Assembly: GCF_003311645.1 (NCBI RefSeq)
Contig: NZ_QEST01000236.1
Span: 62,001 to 126,000, forward strand
DNA: 64,000 bases
Reading direction: 5' to 3'
Source of the DNA: Streptomyces sp. PT12
Lineage (GTDB): Bacteria; Actinomycetota; Actinomycetes; Streptomycetales; Streptomycetaceae
Shown here piece by piece: positions 8,509 through 16,943 of this stretch. A program made the position numbers and the translations under genes. Under the pieces are notes generated by a model. The model did not search any database, was not told the origin of the DNA, and saw only the letters and a program-made list of their open reading frames with translations. Within the stretch, counting starts at the first letter, position 1. Every line of letters begins with the position of its first letter.

Positions 8509-8568
8509 GGGAGGCCGCGTCAACTCCCCTTGCGCCCGGGGGTGATGGGGTCATGAACGGCCATAGAC

Positions 8569-8582
8569 TGGAAGCGCTCCCA
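8569..8582. promoter_or_regulatory. CebR-like operator 2
   Basis: TGGAAGCGCTCCCA is the exact reverse complement of operator 1. It lies 40 bases before the regulator start. The centres of the two sites are 136 bp apart, close to 13 helical turns. An in-frame ATG at 8553 would place this operator inside the coding region, which is one reason the later start was chosen. Confidence 0.8.
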
Positions 8583-8621
8583 GGGCCTTCCCGGGATCGC
8601 GGGGGAAGGGGGCCTCAGCCC

Positions 8622-9632
8622 ATGAGAGATGTGCCGCGTCGGCAGCCCACGCTCGACGAGGTGGCCGAGCGCGCGGGCGTCTCCCGTTCGGCGGCATCGA
8701 GGGCGCTCAACAACGCGCCCCACGTCAGCCGCGACAAGCGCGAGGCGGTCCGACGGGCCATCAGGGAGCTCGGCTATGTGCCGAACCCGACGGCGCGCGC
8801 CCTGGCGACCCGCCAGCGAGGCTCGGCCGCCCTGGTCATCGCGGGGGAGACTCCCGCGATCTTCGCTGATCCCTTCTTTGCGAAGGTGATCGTTGGTGCG
8901 TCAGCCGCCCTGGAGGAGGCCGATCTTCATCTGATGCTGTGCCTCGCGGCCGCCGACCGCGGCCGACGGCGCCTGGCGGAACTGCTGCGCGCGCGAGGCG
9001 TCGACGGCGCCATGTTCATGGCGGTCCGGGAGAATGACCCCGTCCTCGACATCGTCCGCGAGACGGAGCTACCCGTGGTCTTCGGCGGGCGCCCGGCCGG
9101 CTTCGAGCCGTCGTGGTACGTCGACGCCGACAACGCCGGTGGCGCGCGCAGGGCCACGGAGCACCTGCTCGACCGCGGGCGGAGGCGGGTGGTCATGATC
9201 TGCGGACCGCTGGACACCCATGTGAGCCGGGAGCGCCACCGCGGCTATCGCGAGGCCATGATCCTGGCCGGGCTGGAGCCGTTCGGCCCGGAGAGCGGAG
9301 ACTTCACTGAGCCAAGCGGCGCCACCGCCATGGCCGCGCTGCTGGAGCGCCACCCCGGCGTGGACGGGGTGTTCGCCGCCAACGACAACATGGCGGCCGG
9401 TGCCCTGCGCGCCCTGCGCGGCGCGGGCCGGGCCGTCCCCGGTGACGTCGCGGTCGTGGGCTTCGACGACCTGGACATCGCGCGGATCACCGAACCGCCG
9501 CTGACCACGGTCCACCAGCCCATCGAGAGCCTGGGCCACGAGACGGCGCGCATGCTCGTCCGGCTCATCGGCGGCGAGGAGCCCAGCCCGCTGATCCTGC
9601 CCACCCGCGTGGTCGCGCGTTCCAGCGCGTGA
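8622..9632 (+). CDS. LacI-family regulator, CebR-like
   Basis: A 336-residue repressor with an N-terminal LacI helix-turn-helix (TLDEVAERAGVSRSAASRAL, about residues 9-28) and hinge helix (NPTARALATRQRG), then a periplasmic-binding-protein-like effector domain that includes FAANDNMAAGALRAL and VVGFDDLDIARITEPPLTT. It probably binds the two TGGGAGCGCT-type sites beside it and represses both itself and the divergent cellulase, with cellobiose or a cello-oligosaccharide as inducer by analogy with CebR. The start at 8622 follows a GGGGGAAGGGGG tract; the earlier in-frame ATG at 8553 spans operator 2. Confidence 0.88.
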   Translation: MRDVPRRQPTLDEVAERAGVSRSAASRALNNAPHVSRDKREAVRRAIRELGYVPNPTARALATRQRGSAALVIAGETPAIFADPFFAKVIVGASAALEEADLHLMLCLAAADRGRRRLAELLRARGVDGAMFMAVRENDPVLDIVRETELPVVFGGRPAGFEPSWYVDADNAGGARRATEHLLDRGRRRVVMICGPLDTHVSRERHRGYREAMILAGLEPFGPESGDFTEPSGATAMAALLERHPGVDGVFAANDNMAAGALRALRGAGRAVPGDVAVVGFDDLDIARITEPPLTTVHQPIESLGHETARMLVRLIGGEEPSPLILPTRVVARSSA

Positions 9633-9646
9633 CCGGCGTGGGCCGG

Positions 9647-9712
9647 ACGGGGACGCGGGGACGGGGACGCGGGGACGGGGACGCGGGGACGGGGACGCGG
9701 GGACGGGGACGC
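9647..9712. repeat. 14-bp tandem repeat
   Basis: Unit ACGGGGACGCGGGG occurs four times plus a 10-base partial copy, just after the LacI-type regulator stop. In the 9633-9958 gap it is followed by a palindrome and a terminator; no gene is seen. Confidence 0.95.
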
Positions 9713-9808
9713 CCTCCGGTGGGAGTTCCCGTTTCCTCGGGACGAATCGCCCGTCGCGGCACGCGGGCCGCCGCCTCCGCCGCGTTCGATGCGCATCACT
9801 TCTGTGCG

Positions 9809-9834
9809 GTCGATGTCGTTCGAACGCCATCGAC
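9809..9834. other. 26-bp interrupted palindrome
   Basis: Arms GTCGATG (9809-9815) and CATCGAC (9828-9834) flank the self-complementary core CGTTCGAACG (9817-9826); only one opposing pair mismatches. The same 10-base core recurs at 16719-16728. It may be a protein-binding site; the binding factor is unknown. Confidence 0.6.
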
Positions 9835-9886
9835 GATCTCGTTGTCCATCGCAGGCGATGCGTCGTTGACGTGGGGGGCGTGGGAC

Positions 9887-9924
9887 GGCGAGCCGACCCC
9901 GTGGGGGCACGGGGTCGGCTCGCC
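9887..9924. terminator. Bidirectional terminator
   Basis: A perfect 17-bp stem (9887-9903 with 9908-9924) and GGGG loop lie between the convergent LacI-type gene and the SDR gene. There is no U tract, as is common in high-GC actinomycetes. Confidence 0.85.
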
Positions 9925-9958
9925 GCGGCGGCGTGGCATTACGTTCGTTGGCGGTCGA

Positions 9959-10708
9959 TCACTTCGCCTCTGCGAGCCGGACCGCGTCGGGACCGGCCGG
10001 GAAGCGGAGCTGGCCGGTCGTGTCGTGCACGGCCCGCCACACCGTCTCGGCGACATCGCTCTCCTGGGTGAAGACGTCCTGGGCCGCGAAGCCGTCCATC
10101 GCCTTCTTCGCGAACTCGGCGTAGGGCTCGGGGACCAGGGCGTCAGGCGAGGCGCCGCTCGTCGCCCTGGCAGCGAAGTTCGTCGTCAGGCAGGCGCCCG
10201 GCTCGACCGTCTTCGCCCGCACCCCGAAAGGCGCGAGTTCGAGCGCGAGGGATGAGGTGAACCCCTCGATGGCCATCTTGCTCGCCTTGTAGACGGCCGA
10301 GAGCGGCATGTGCCCGAGCACCACGCTCGAGGTGACGTTGACCACCACGCCGGAGCCGCGCTCGCGGAACTGCGGCAGCGCCGCCCGGGTCGTCGCCATC
10401 ACCCCGAACGTGTTCGTCTCGAACACCTCCCGCACACGGTCCATGGGCGTGTTCTCGAACACGCCCATGGAGGGGACGCCCGCGTTGTTGACCAGGGCGT
10501 CGACGGGTCCCGCCGCCTCGAACGCGGCGGCGATGCTCCCGGGCTCCGTCACATCGAGCTCGATGACGCGGAGCCGGTCCGATGCGGGAAGGACATCGGG
10601 GCGCGGGGTGCGCATCGTGGCGATGACATTCCACCCCTGGGCGTGGAAGTGGCGCGCGATCTCCCGCCCGTAGCCGGAGGAGGTGCCGGTGATCAGAATC
10701 GTCTTCAT
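9959..10708 (-). CDS. Short-chain dehydrogenase/reductase
   Basis: A classical SDR of 249 residues using NAD(P)(H). The Rossmann motif TGTSSGYG is at 8-15, NNAG at 74-77, the catalytic Ser at 127-128 (NVTSS), and the YxxxK pair is Tyr140/Lys144 in SAVYKASK. The start is the ATG giving MKTILITGTSSG; a longer frame upstream has no family features. The substrate is not predictable. It ends against the strong terminator at 9887-9924. Confidence 0.88.
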   Translation of the reverse strand: MKTILITGTSSGYGREIARHFHAQGWNVIATMRTPRPDVLPASDRLRVIELDVTEPGSIAAAFEAAGPVDALVNNAGVPSMGVFENTPMDRVREVFETNTFGVMATTRAALPQFRERGSGVVVNVTSSVVLGHMPLSAVYKASKMAIEGFTSSLALELAPFGVRAKTVEPGACLTTNFAARATSGASPDALVPEPYAEFAKKAMDGFAAQDVFTQESDVAETVWRAVHDTTGQLRFPAGPDAVRLAEAK

Positions 10709-10993
10709 GGCGTGGTCCCAACGACGTCGAGGGATCCGCGAGAGACAGGCACTTTCCTGCCTCGCGGAAGAATCGGTGATTCCATTGAATCGCTCTGACC
10801 TGGGCGAACAGTAGAATCTTTCTCGCTTGTGCTTGCACGATCCTCTTGCGGGAAGATCCGTCTCGGCCGGTGACCGTCCCCGGTCGTCCCTGACCGACTT
10901 TGACCGAGGCGCGCGACGGCCGGGGGACCGGCTGCCAGGCTCTTCCCAGCCCTCGATCCACCCTGGAGCCGCGGGGCACCAACAGGAGGAAGA

Positions 10994-11245
10994 ATGAAGG
11001 CGATCCATCGTGTCGGCATCGGCGTGGCCGCTCTCGCGCTGAGCCTGGTGGGGACGGCCGGAACGACGGCCCAGGCGCACGGCGCGGCGTCCGTGTCGGC
11101 CGCCGGGGAGCGGTTCCACAGCGAGCACGACACCTGGCAGGCGTGCGAGATCATCGGGTACCGCGGCCAGTACGCCGGGGCGTGGGACGACTACCGCTGT
11201 GTCTTCGCCTACATTCCTGGCACCTACTGGCTGTACGTCTCCTGA
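10994..11245 (+). CDS. Small secreted protein of unknown function
   Basis: The 83-residue product begins with a clear Sec signal peptide (basic start, hydrophobic core about residues 9-25, AQA-type cleavage near 28-29). The mature part is about 55 residues, rich in aromatic residues and Asp, with two cysteines (in QACEII and YRCVF) that may form one disulfide. A strong GGAGGAAG site precedes the ATG. I do not recognise the family. Small secreted proteins of this form are common in Streptomyces. The 285-base gap upstream separates it from the divergent SDR. Confidence 0.75.
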   Translation: MKAIHRVGIGVAALALSLVGTAGTTAQAHGAASVSAAGERFHSEHDTWQACEIIGYRGQYAGAWDDYRCVFAYIPGTYWLYVS

Positions 11246-11275
11246 GCGGGGGCCGCCCCACGCGTGGCGACCGGC

Positions 11276-13780
11276 TCAGCGGTCGCGTCGCTCACCCCAG
11301 GACCCCGGCCCGCGGCGGAGTCCCGCGCCGGTCGGCGCGGGGTCGTCGGCGAGCCGGGCGGCGAGCTCGGCGGCCTCGGGGGTGCCGAGCTCGCCGAACA
11401 GCTCGAGGGCCCGCCGCCATGCGGCGCGGGCCGCGCCAGGCTCCGCCAGCAGCCGGTGGCAGTGCCCGCTCTCCTCGAACGCCCGCGCCTGCTCGTACCG
11501 GTCGCCGAGCTCCGCGGCGCGGTCGGCGGCCAGCCGGTGGCACTCGAGCGCCTCCCGCGCCCGCGCCGCCCCTCCGGAGAGCCGCCGCGCGGTGCCGAGC
11601 TCGTTGAGCAGCGCCACCTCGGCGCTGTGGTGGCCGATCTCGCGGACCACGTCGAGCGCCTGGCGGATGGCGGTCAGGGCCGCCGGGTAACGCCCGGTCC
11701 GCCGTTGGATGGAGCCCATGCTGCCCAGCACGTTGGCCTCGCTGACCCGGTCGCCCACCGCGCGCGCGATAGCCAGGACCTCCCGGTTCATGGCCAGCGC
11801 CTCGGCGTCAGTCACGAACCTGTTCGCGTAGCGGCCCAGCGGCTCGTACAGCACCCCGTGCGCGCCGAGCCGCTCGCGCCCGCCGCCCGCCGAGGCCAGC
11901 TCCCTGGCGATGGCCAGCGCCGCGGCGTAGTGGTCGCGGGCCTCGGGGTAACGGCCCTGGAGCTGGAGCACCTCGCCGAGGTTGCCGAGCACCCAGCCCT
12001 CGCCCACTAGGTCGCCCAGCGCGCGGAACCCCGTCAACGCCTCCCTGAAGCTGGCCGCGGCCCGCGGGTAGCGGCCCAACCGCCAGTGCACCGCGCCGAG
12101 TCGGGCCAGCGCGACGGCCCGGGGCGCGGGGTCGGGGCCGCGGGCGGCCAGGCCGTGCAGCGCCTCGGCCTCGGGATAGTGCCCCGCGGTGTCGAGGTAG
12201 CGGGCGAGCAGCCCGGAGAGCACGCCGGGGTGCCCCGTGTCGCCGCGTTCGGCGGCGGCCGCCGCGGCGGCGATCAGCCCGTCCCTCTCGGTTTCGAGCC
12301 AGGCCGTGGCAGCCCGCCGGTCGGGCGGCGCGGGCAACGCGGGCCGACCCGGCCCCGGCGCGGGACGACGGTGGCGCTCATAGGGCGCGAACGCGTCCAT
12401 CGCCCGCGCGGCGGCGTGCCGCTGATAGGAGAGCAGCCGGTCGAACGCGTCCCTTCGGGCGTGCGCCGGTTCCTGCTCGTGGGCGCGGGCGGTCGCGTAG
12501 ACGCGCACCAGGTCGTGGAACTCGTAGCGTTCCGGCGCCGGTTGGCGCAGCAGGTGGGCGGCGTGCAGGGTGGCGAGGCCAGCCGCGGCGGTCGCCCTGT
12601 CGGTCCCGGCGAGCGCGGCGGCGGCCCAGGAGTCCACCTGGGCGCCGGGGTGGCAGGCCAGCAGCCGGAAGAGCCGTTGGCGGTCGGGCGCCAGGCTCTC
12701 GTAGGACAGCCGGAGCGCCAGCTCGACGCTGTCCTCGCAGCGCAGCCTGGCCCGGTGCCCTGACAGCAGCTCCAGGTGGTCGGCCAGGGTCCACCCGAAC
12801 CGGCCCCTGATGCGGCCCGCCACCACCCCGAGGGCCAGCGGCAGATGGCCGACCGAGTCGGCGATCAGGGCGGCGGTCGCCGGGTCGGCGTCGACCCGGT
12901 CCGCGCCCGCGGTCCTCCGCAGCAGGTCCAGCGACTCGCGGGGGCTGAACACCTCGAGCGGCAGCCGCCCGGCGTCGGCCAGCCCCGTCAGCCGGTGGCG
13001 GCTGGTGACCAGGGTCAGGCAGCCATCGCCGGGCAGCAGCGGCGCCACCTGCGCCGCCGATCCCGCGTCGTCGAGCACCACAAGGGCCCGCAGCCTGGCG
13101 GCCCTGCGGCGGAACTCCCTTACCCGGTCGGGCCCGTCGAGCAGCCGGATGCGGTCGGCTGACATCCCCAGCCGCCGAAGGAACCCCTCGAGCGCCGCCT
13201 CGGGTGCGGCAGGCGGCAGGTCGGGGGCGTGGCCGTGGAGGTTGACCCAGAGCACGGCCCCATACCGTTCGTGCCGCAGCAGCAGGTGAACGGCGCGCAC
13301 GGCCAGGGTGGTCTTGCCGACCCCGGCCATGCCCTCGACCACCGTCACCCGTGGGTCCGCTCCCGGCGCCAGCAGCGCCTCCAACTCGGCCGCGCGCCCG
13401 GTGAACGCGGGCAGGTCGTCCGGTGGCGCGCCAGCCACCGTGACCACCCCGGCGCCGGTCGACGCGCCGACCACCCGCGCGTAGGCCGCCCGCCACCGGG
13501 CGGCCCCGCCGTCCACCAGCGCCTCGGCCACATCGGCCAGCAGGTCCGCGTCGAGTCGGCGGCGGCCCGGCTGGAAGCATCGGTGAACAGTGTCGTAGGC
13601 GGGCGTCTCGGGCACCCCGCGGGCGGCCCTGGCGCGGCCCACCCGCCGGTGCACCTCCCGCTCCGACACGCCCGCCCAGGCGCGCAACTCCCGCAGCCTG
13701 CACACCAGGTCGTCCACCGTCCTGGCGCCGTCAGGCTCGGGCGGCGCGCCGTTGTCGCCGTCGCGTGCGGAGGACGTCAT
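11276..13780 (-). CDS. NB-ARC ATPase with TPR repeats (STAND-type regulator)
   Basis: An 834-residue multidomain protein. The first 110 residues are Arg-rich and helical and resemble the HTH-like lead domain found before NB-ARC in Streptomyces STAND proteins. The NTPase domain has an intact Walker A (GMAGVGKTT, 150-158), Walker B (ALVVLDD, about 232-238) and a GLPLAL-like HLPLAL block. From about residue 480 to the end the sequence is built of TPR units (for example ALARLGAVHWRLGRYPRAAASF). Such proteins act as ATP-switched sensors controlling transcription or defence. There is no bacterial transcriptional activation domain of the AfsR/SARP type at the amino end. GAGGGGAGTGG precedes the ATG. 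The ligand and target are unknown. Confidence 0.85.
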   Translation of the reverse strand: MTSSARDGDNGAPPEPDGARTVDDLVCRLRELRAWAGVSEREVHRRVGRARAARGVPETPAYDTVHRCFQPGRRRLDADLLADVAEALVDGGAARWRAAYARVVGASTGAGVVTVAGAPPDDLPAFTGRAAELEALLAPGADPRVTVVEGMAGVGKTTLAVRAVHLLLRHERYGAVLWVNLHGHAPDLPPAAPEAALEGFLRRLGMSADRIRLLDGPDRVREFRRRAARLRALVVLDDAGSAAQVAPLLPGDGCLTLVTSRHRLTGLADAGRLPLEVFSPRESLDLLRRTAGADRVDADPATAALIADSVGHLPLALGVVAGRIRGRFGWTLADHLELLSGHRARLRCEDSVELALRLSYESLAPDRQRLFRLLACHPGAQVDSWAAAALAGTDRATAAAGLATLHAAHLLRQPAPERYEFHDLVRVYATARAHEQEPAHARRDAFDRLLSYQRHAAARAMDAFAPYERHRRPAPGPGRPALPAPPDRRAATAWLETERDGLIAAAAAAAERGDTGHPGVLSGLLARYLDTAGHYPEAEALHGLAARGPDPAPRAVALARLGAVHWRLGRYPRAAASFREALTGFRALGDLVGEGWVLGNLGEVLQLQGRYPEARDHYAAALAIARELASAGGGRERLGAHGVLYEPLGRYANRFVTDAEALAMNREVLAIARAVGDRVSEANVLGSMGSIQRRTGRYPAALTAIRQALDVVREIGHHSAEVALLNELGTARRLSGGAARAREALECHRLAADRAAELGDRYEQARAFEESGHCHRLLAEPGAARAAWRRALELFGELGTPEAAELAARLADDPAPTGAGLRRGPGSWGERRDR

Positions 13781-13878
13781 CCACTCCCCTCGGTGACCCG
13801 TCCGGTGCCAGCGGCCACCCTACCCGCGGCGCGCCCCGCCATACCGGGCGTGGACGGGGTCGCCGGGAAGGGTGACCG

Positions 13879-13978
13879 GCCGAGGCGGCGGGCGGTCGGG
13901 GCGGCGGGCGGTCGGGGCGTTGGGCGATCCGGGCGGCGGGCGGCCGAGGCGGCGGGCGGTCGGGGCGGCGGGCGCGGG
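13879..13978. repeat. GC-only imperfect repeat tract
   Basis: Degenerate copies of GGCGGGCGGTCGGGGC fill the first 200 bases upstream of the NB-ARC gene. There is no coding signal. This covers most of the gap 13781-14067. Confidence 0.7.
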
Positions 13979-14067
13979 GCCCGGCCGTGGAACGGTGTCA
14001 GGACCGTGTCAGGGAACCGGTGGGCCCGCCCGTCCCCGTCCGGTGGTCAGTCGCCCTCGGGCGGCGG

Positions 14068-14383
14068 TCAGTTCGGGCAGCCGGTGGAGTTGCGGCGGCA
14101 CAGGAAGCCGACGAGGTAACGGCCGCTGAGGTTGCCGCGGTCGCCCGCGACGGTGCTGCCGATGCGCCCCTCGTGGTCCGCGTCCATGGAGTAGTGGTAG
14201 CGGTACGCGGTGCGGTGGTACACCGAGCGCGGGATGACCCCGTTGGCCATCCAGGAGCAGTACGCCAGGGTGTCCGGGTAGTTCCTGCCGAACGTGCACC
14301 GCAGGCCCCACCCGTCGTCCCGCTTCCCAGTCGAAGTCGGTCAGCGGCGCCGTGCGGGCGGAGGGGGCGTGGGGCGTGGGTCA
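14068..14383 (-). pseudogene. Decayed small protein gene (frameshifted, no start)
   Basis: Read on the minus strand, one frame from 14383 gives PSARTAPLTDFDW and then loses sense. A second frame continues with DDGWGLRCTFGRNY, LAYCSWMANGVIP, a Tyr-rich stretch and a Cys-containing end, stopping at 14068. Each frame begins right after a stop codon without a usable start. The two parts look like one protein split by a frameshift near 14325, with its signal peptide lost. An ATG at 14250 would still give 60 residues. The family is unknown; a sequencing error is also possible. Confidence 0.45.
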
Positions 14384-14388
14384 TGGGT

Positions 14389-14440
14389 TCAGGCGGAGGG
14401 CTCAGGCGGAGGGGTCAGGCGGAGGGGTCAGGCGGAGCGG
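14389..14440. repeat. 13-bp repeat x4 including a stop codon
   Basis: Four tandem units of TCAGGCGGAGGGG type. The TCA of the fourth copy (14428-14430) is the stop codon of the dehydrogenase gene, so the gene end has been duplicated three times downstream. Confidence 0.95.
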
Positions 14441-15420
14441 GCGAGGGTCGTGGGGTCGACCGGGTGGATGAACGGCAATCCGTGTGCGTGTCGGGCCAGT
14501 TCGTCGAGGGCGAGGTCGGCCATCCTGGCGAGCTCGCCGCCGAGGGAGCCCGCGATGTGCGGGGTCACCAGGACGTTGGGCAGGTCGTGGAGCGGTGAGG
14601 ACGCGGGCAGGACCTCGGGTTGGGTGAGGTCGAGCACCGCGTACAGCCGTCCCGAGGCGAGCTCGGCGATCAGCGCCTCCTGGTCGACGAGCGCTGCCCT
14701 GGCCGTGTTGATCAGGGTGGCGCCGTCGGGCATGGAGGCGAGCCGCGCGGCGTCGATCATGTGGTGCGTCTCGGGCAGGGCGGGGGCGTGCAGGGTGACG
14801 ATGTCGGACGAGGCGAGCAGCTCGTCCAGGTCAACGCGGCGCGCCCCGGGCAGCTCCTCGTCGAGATAGGGGTCGCTGACCAGCACGTCCAGGGTGAACG
14901 GTCGCAGCAGCTCGATCACCCGGCGCCCGATCCTGGAGGCGCCGACGACGCCGACCGTGCGCCGGTAGTTGCCCAGGCCGGGGAAGCGAGCGGCCCAGTC
15001 GTCCGCGGCTGGGAAGTGCCGGTAGGCGCGTGCGATGTCCATCACTCGCTTGCCGGAGAACAGGATCGCGGCGAGGGTGTACTCGGCGACGGGCTCGGCG
15101 TTGGCCGCCGCCGCGGAGGAGACGGCGATGCCGCGCCGCCAGCACGCGTCGGTCACCAGCTCCTTCACCGTGCCAGCCGCGTGCACGATGGCGCGCAGCC
15201 GGGGGGCGCGGGCCAGGACCTCGGCCGTGACCGGTGGGCAGCCCCACGAGGTGAACAGCACCTCCGTGTGGGCGAGTTCCACACCGGTGAAGTCGCTGAC
15301 CACGTGGGCGGGTTGAACGTCCGCGATCGTTCGCAGTCGTTCGCGCAGGGGGGCGTTGATGAGCCGCGCGGCGACCCGTGGGTCCATGGCGATCGTGGTC
15401 ACAGGCCGTCGTGGACTCAT
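14428..15420 (-). CDS. D-2-hydroxyacid dehydrogenase
   Basis: A 330-residue NAD-dependent oxidoreductase of the D-isomer-specific 2-hydroxyacid family. The coenzyme site is VGVVGASRIGRRV (157-169). The catalytic triad is placed at Arg241 (NTARAALVD), Glu269 (TQPEVLP) and His288 (TPHIAGS). The SxSAAAANAEPVAEYTL block before the Rossmann domain is typical. It is expected to reduce a 2-keto acid. Upstream lies a TTTCG/CGAAA operator-like element, and then a DeoR/LacI hybrid regulator on the same strand, suggesting sugar-acid metabolism. The substrate is not predictable. Confidence 0.88.
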   Translation of the reverse strand: MSPRRPVTTIAMDPRVAARLINAPLRERLRTIADVQPAHVVSDFTGVELAHTEVLFTSWGCPPVTAEVLARAPRLRAIVHAAGTVKELVTDACWRRGIAVSSAAAANAEPVAEYTLAAILFSGKRVMDIARAYRHFPAADDWAARFPGLGNYRRTVGVVGASRIGRRVIELLRPFTLDVLVSDPYLDEELPGARRVDLDELLASSDIVTLHAPALPETHHMIDAARLASMPDGATLINTARAALVDQEALIAELASGRLYAVLDLTQPEVLPASSPLHDLPNVLVTPHIAGSLGGELARMADLALDELARHAHGLPFIHPVDPTTLARSA

Positions 15421-15493
15421 GAGCCCCTCCGAAGTCCGTTGATGCCGCTCCGGGTCCTGAACGCGCGGGAAGGCGGCGAGCCGGTCGCCCAGC

Positions 15494-15523
15494 CTTTCGT
15501 TTTCGTTCGCTAGAAAGCGAAAG
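15494..15523. promoter_or_regulatory. Operator-like inverted repeat before the dehydrogenase
   Basis: CTTTCG (15494-15499) and CGAAAG (15518-15523) face each other, with inner TTTCGTT and GAAAGCG elements. It lies about 75-105 bases upstream of the dehydrogenase start. TTTCG/CGAAA sites are a usual form for sugar regulators in actinomycetes, so the neighbouring hybrid regulator is the likely ligand. Confidence 0.5.
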
Positions 15524-15588
15524 ATATCATCCGAATGGAAACGCTCAATAGCGCGGGGGATCGCTCGTCAGGCGTGGCGACGGGGCCT

Positions 15589-16653
15589 CTACGGCACCCG
15601 GTCCGTGGATTCGCGCAGCTTCAGCTCGGGGAGGAGCAGCGTGTGCTCGACGGGGGCGGTCGGCCCCTCGTCGATGCGGCGGACCAGCGCGTCGACGGCG
15701 CGGCGGCCGACCGTCTCCTTGGGGGGCGCGACCGCGGTCAGCGCGGGGGCGCTGAGCGCGGCCACCTCGTCGTCGTAGGCCACCACGGACAGGTCCTGGG
15801 GCACGCGCACGCCCGCCGTGTGCAGGTGCTGGACCAGCGACAGCGCGTCCACGTCGTTGTGCGCCACGATCGCGGTCACGCCGTGGCTGATCGCCGAGAC
15901 GACATCCTTGACCTGGGCGGCGGTCGGCCCGTCGAGGTCGATGTCCAGCTCGACGGGGTCGTCGAGGCCCAGCTCGCGCACCGTGGACAGGAAGCCGTGA
16001 CGCACGCTCGGCGTCGTCGGGCTCGGCCTGGCCGCCAGGCCCAGGCGGCTGTGGCCCAGCCCGGTCAGGTGGCGGGCCGCCAGGAACGCCCCGTGCGCGT
16101 GGTGGGAGGCCACCGCGTCGAATCGCGAGGCCGACCGGCCGAGCTCCGGCTGCCGCTCCACCATCACGGCGGCGCCCGTCAGCGAGGCCAGCCAGTCGTC
16201 GTGCGACGCGTCCGGGTGCCTGCTCGGGGTCAGCAGCAGGCCGTCCACCCCGCCGTCGAGGAACTGGGCCACGAGGGAGCGCTCCTCCGCCTCGTCGTAG
16301 CGCGAGACGCCGAGCACGATCCTGGCTCCATAGCGCTCGGCCTGCTCGCGGGCGCCCTTGATGACGGTCGGGTAGTAGTAGCTCGTCGTCGGCACGAGCA
16401 TGCCGAACACCAGCCGCTGGTCGGGCGCCTCAGGCTCCCCCGCGCCCGCCTCGGCCGCCGCGTCCCGGGGCTGGCTTCCCCGGGTGATGCCCCCGTGCAC
16501 CCGCTTGACCAGCCCGCGGCCCGCCAGCACGTCGACATCCCTGCGCAGGGTGACCATGGACACATCGAGTCGTTCCGCCAGGGCGGACAGGCGGACAGAG
16601 CCTCGTTCGCGCACCTCGCGGAGGATCAGTTCTTGGCGCTCATCGGCGAACAC
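15589..16653 (-). CDS. DeoR-HTH/LacI-type sensor hybrid regulator
   Basis: A 354-residue transcription factor with an unusual domain pair. The amino end is a DeoR-type winged helix (ERQELILREVRERGSVRLS, then VSMVTLRRDVDVLAGRGLV). From about residue 75 a LacI/periplasmic-binding effector domain follows (VFGMLVPTTSYYYPTVIKGA, IVAHNDVDALSLVQHL, VVAYDDEVAALSAPALTAV). Such hybrids control sugar catabolism. The GTG at 16653 is chosen because GGGAG sits five bases upstream; an upstream in-frame ATG lacks a site and would add 33 non-homologous residues. It is divergent from the acyltransferase fusion gene and upstream of the dehydrogenase, so both are probable targets. Confidence 0.85.
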   Translation of the reverse strand: MFADERQELILREVRERGSVRLSALAERLDVSMVTLRRDVDVLAGRGLVKRVHGGITRGSQPRDAAAEAGAGEPEAPDQRLVFGMLVPTTSYYYPTVIKGAREQAERYGARIVLGVSRYDEAEERSLVAQFLDGGVDGLLLTPSRHPDASHDDWLASLTGAAVMVERQPELGRSASRFDAVASHHAHGAFLAARHLTGLGHSRLGLAARPSPTTPSVRHGFLSTVRELGLDDPVELDIDLDGPTAAQVKDVVSAISHGVTAIVAHNDVDALSLVQHLHTAGVRVPQDLSVVAYDDEVAALSAPALTAVAPPKETVGRRAVDALVRRIDEGPTAPVEHTLLLPELKLRESTDRVP

Positions 16654-16718
16654 GGCAGCTCCCTCGCACGTCGGTGCCGGGATCCTATCGGCGTTGTGCG
16701 ACCACGATCGGATGATTG

Positions 16719-16728
16719 CGTTCGAACG
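16719..16728. other. CGTTCGAACG palindrome in a divergent promoter region
   Basis: A perfect 10-base palindrome overlaps a second one (CGAACGTTCG) between the hybrid regulator and the acyltransferase fusion. The 290-base intergenic region also holds GCAAGCGAT/GCAAAGCGAT direct repeats near 16831. No promoter stands out. Confidence 0.4.
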
Positions 16729-16943
16729 TTCGGGCGGCTTCCGTGTGGGCAAGCGAGCCGCGTGGATCCCCTGGACAAGCGGACGAACCTCCTGAAAGAT
16801 GCCTCATCGATCAGAAGCGAAGGTATGCGCAAGCGATGCAAAGCGATCGCGCGGGCGGCGGCGTGCATCACCGCACCCCCGACCGGCCCCCCGGGATCCC
16901 CTTGGGCGCCACCCGCCTGCCCCGACCAAGAGAAGGCGCGGCC

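Noticed and set aside
9647-9712. Minisatellite as part of a coding region
   Set aside because: It lies after the LacI-type stop codon; frames through it are Gly/Asp/Arg runs with no start signal.
11276-13780. AfsR/SARP-type activator
   Set aside because: NB-ARC and TPR parts fit, but the amino end lacks the OmpR-like DNA-binding and BTA domains.
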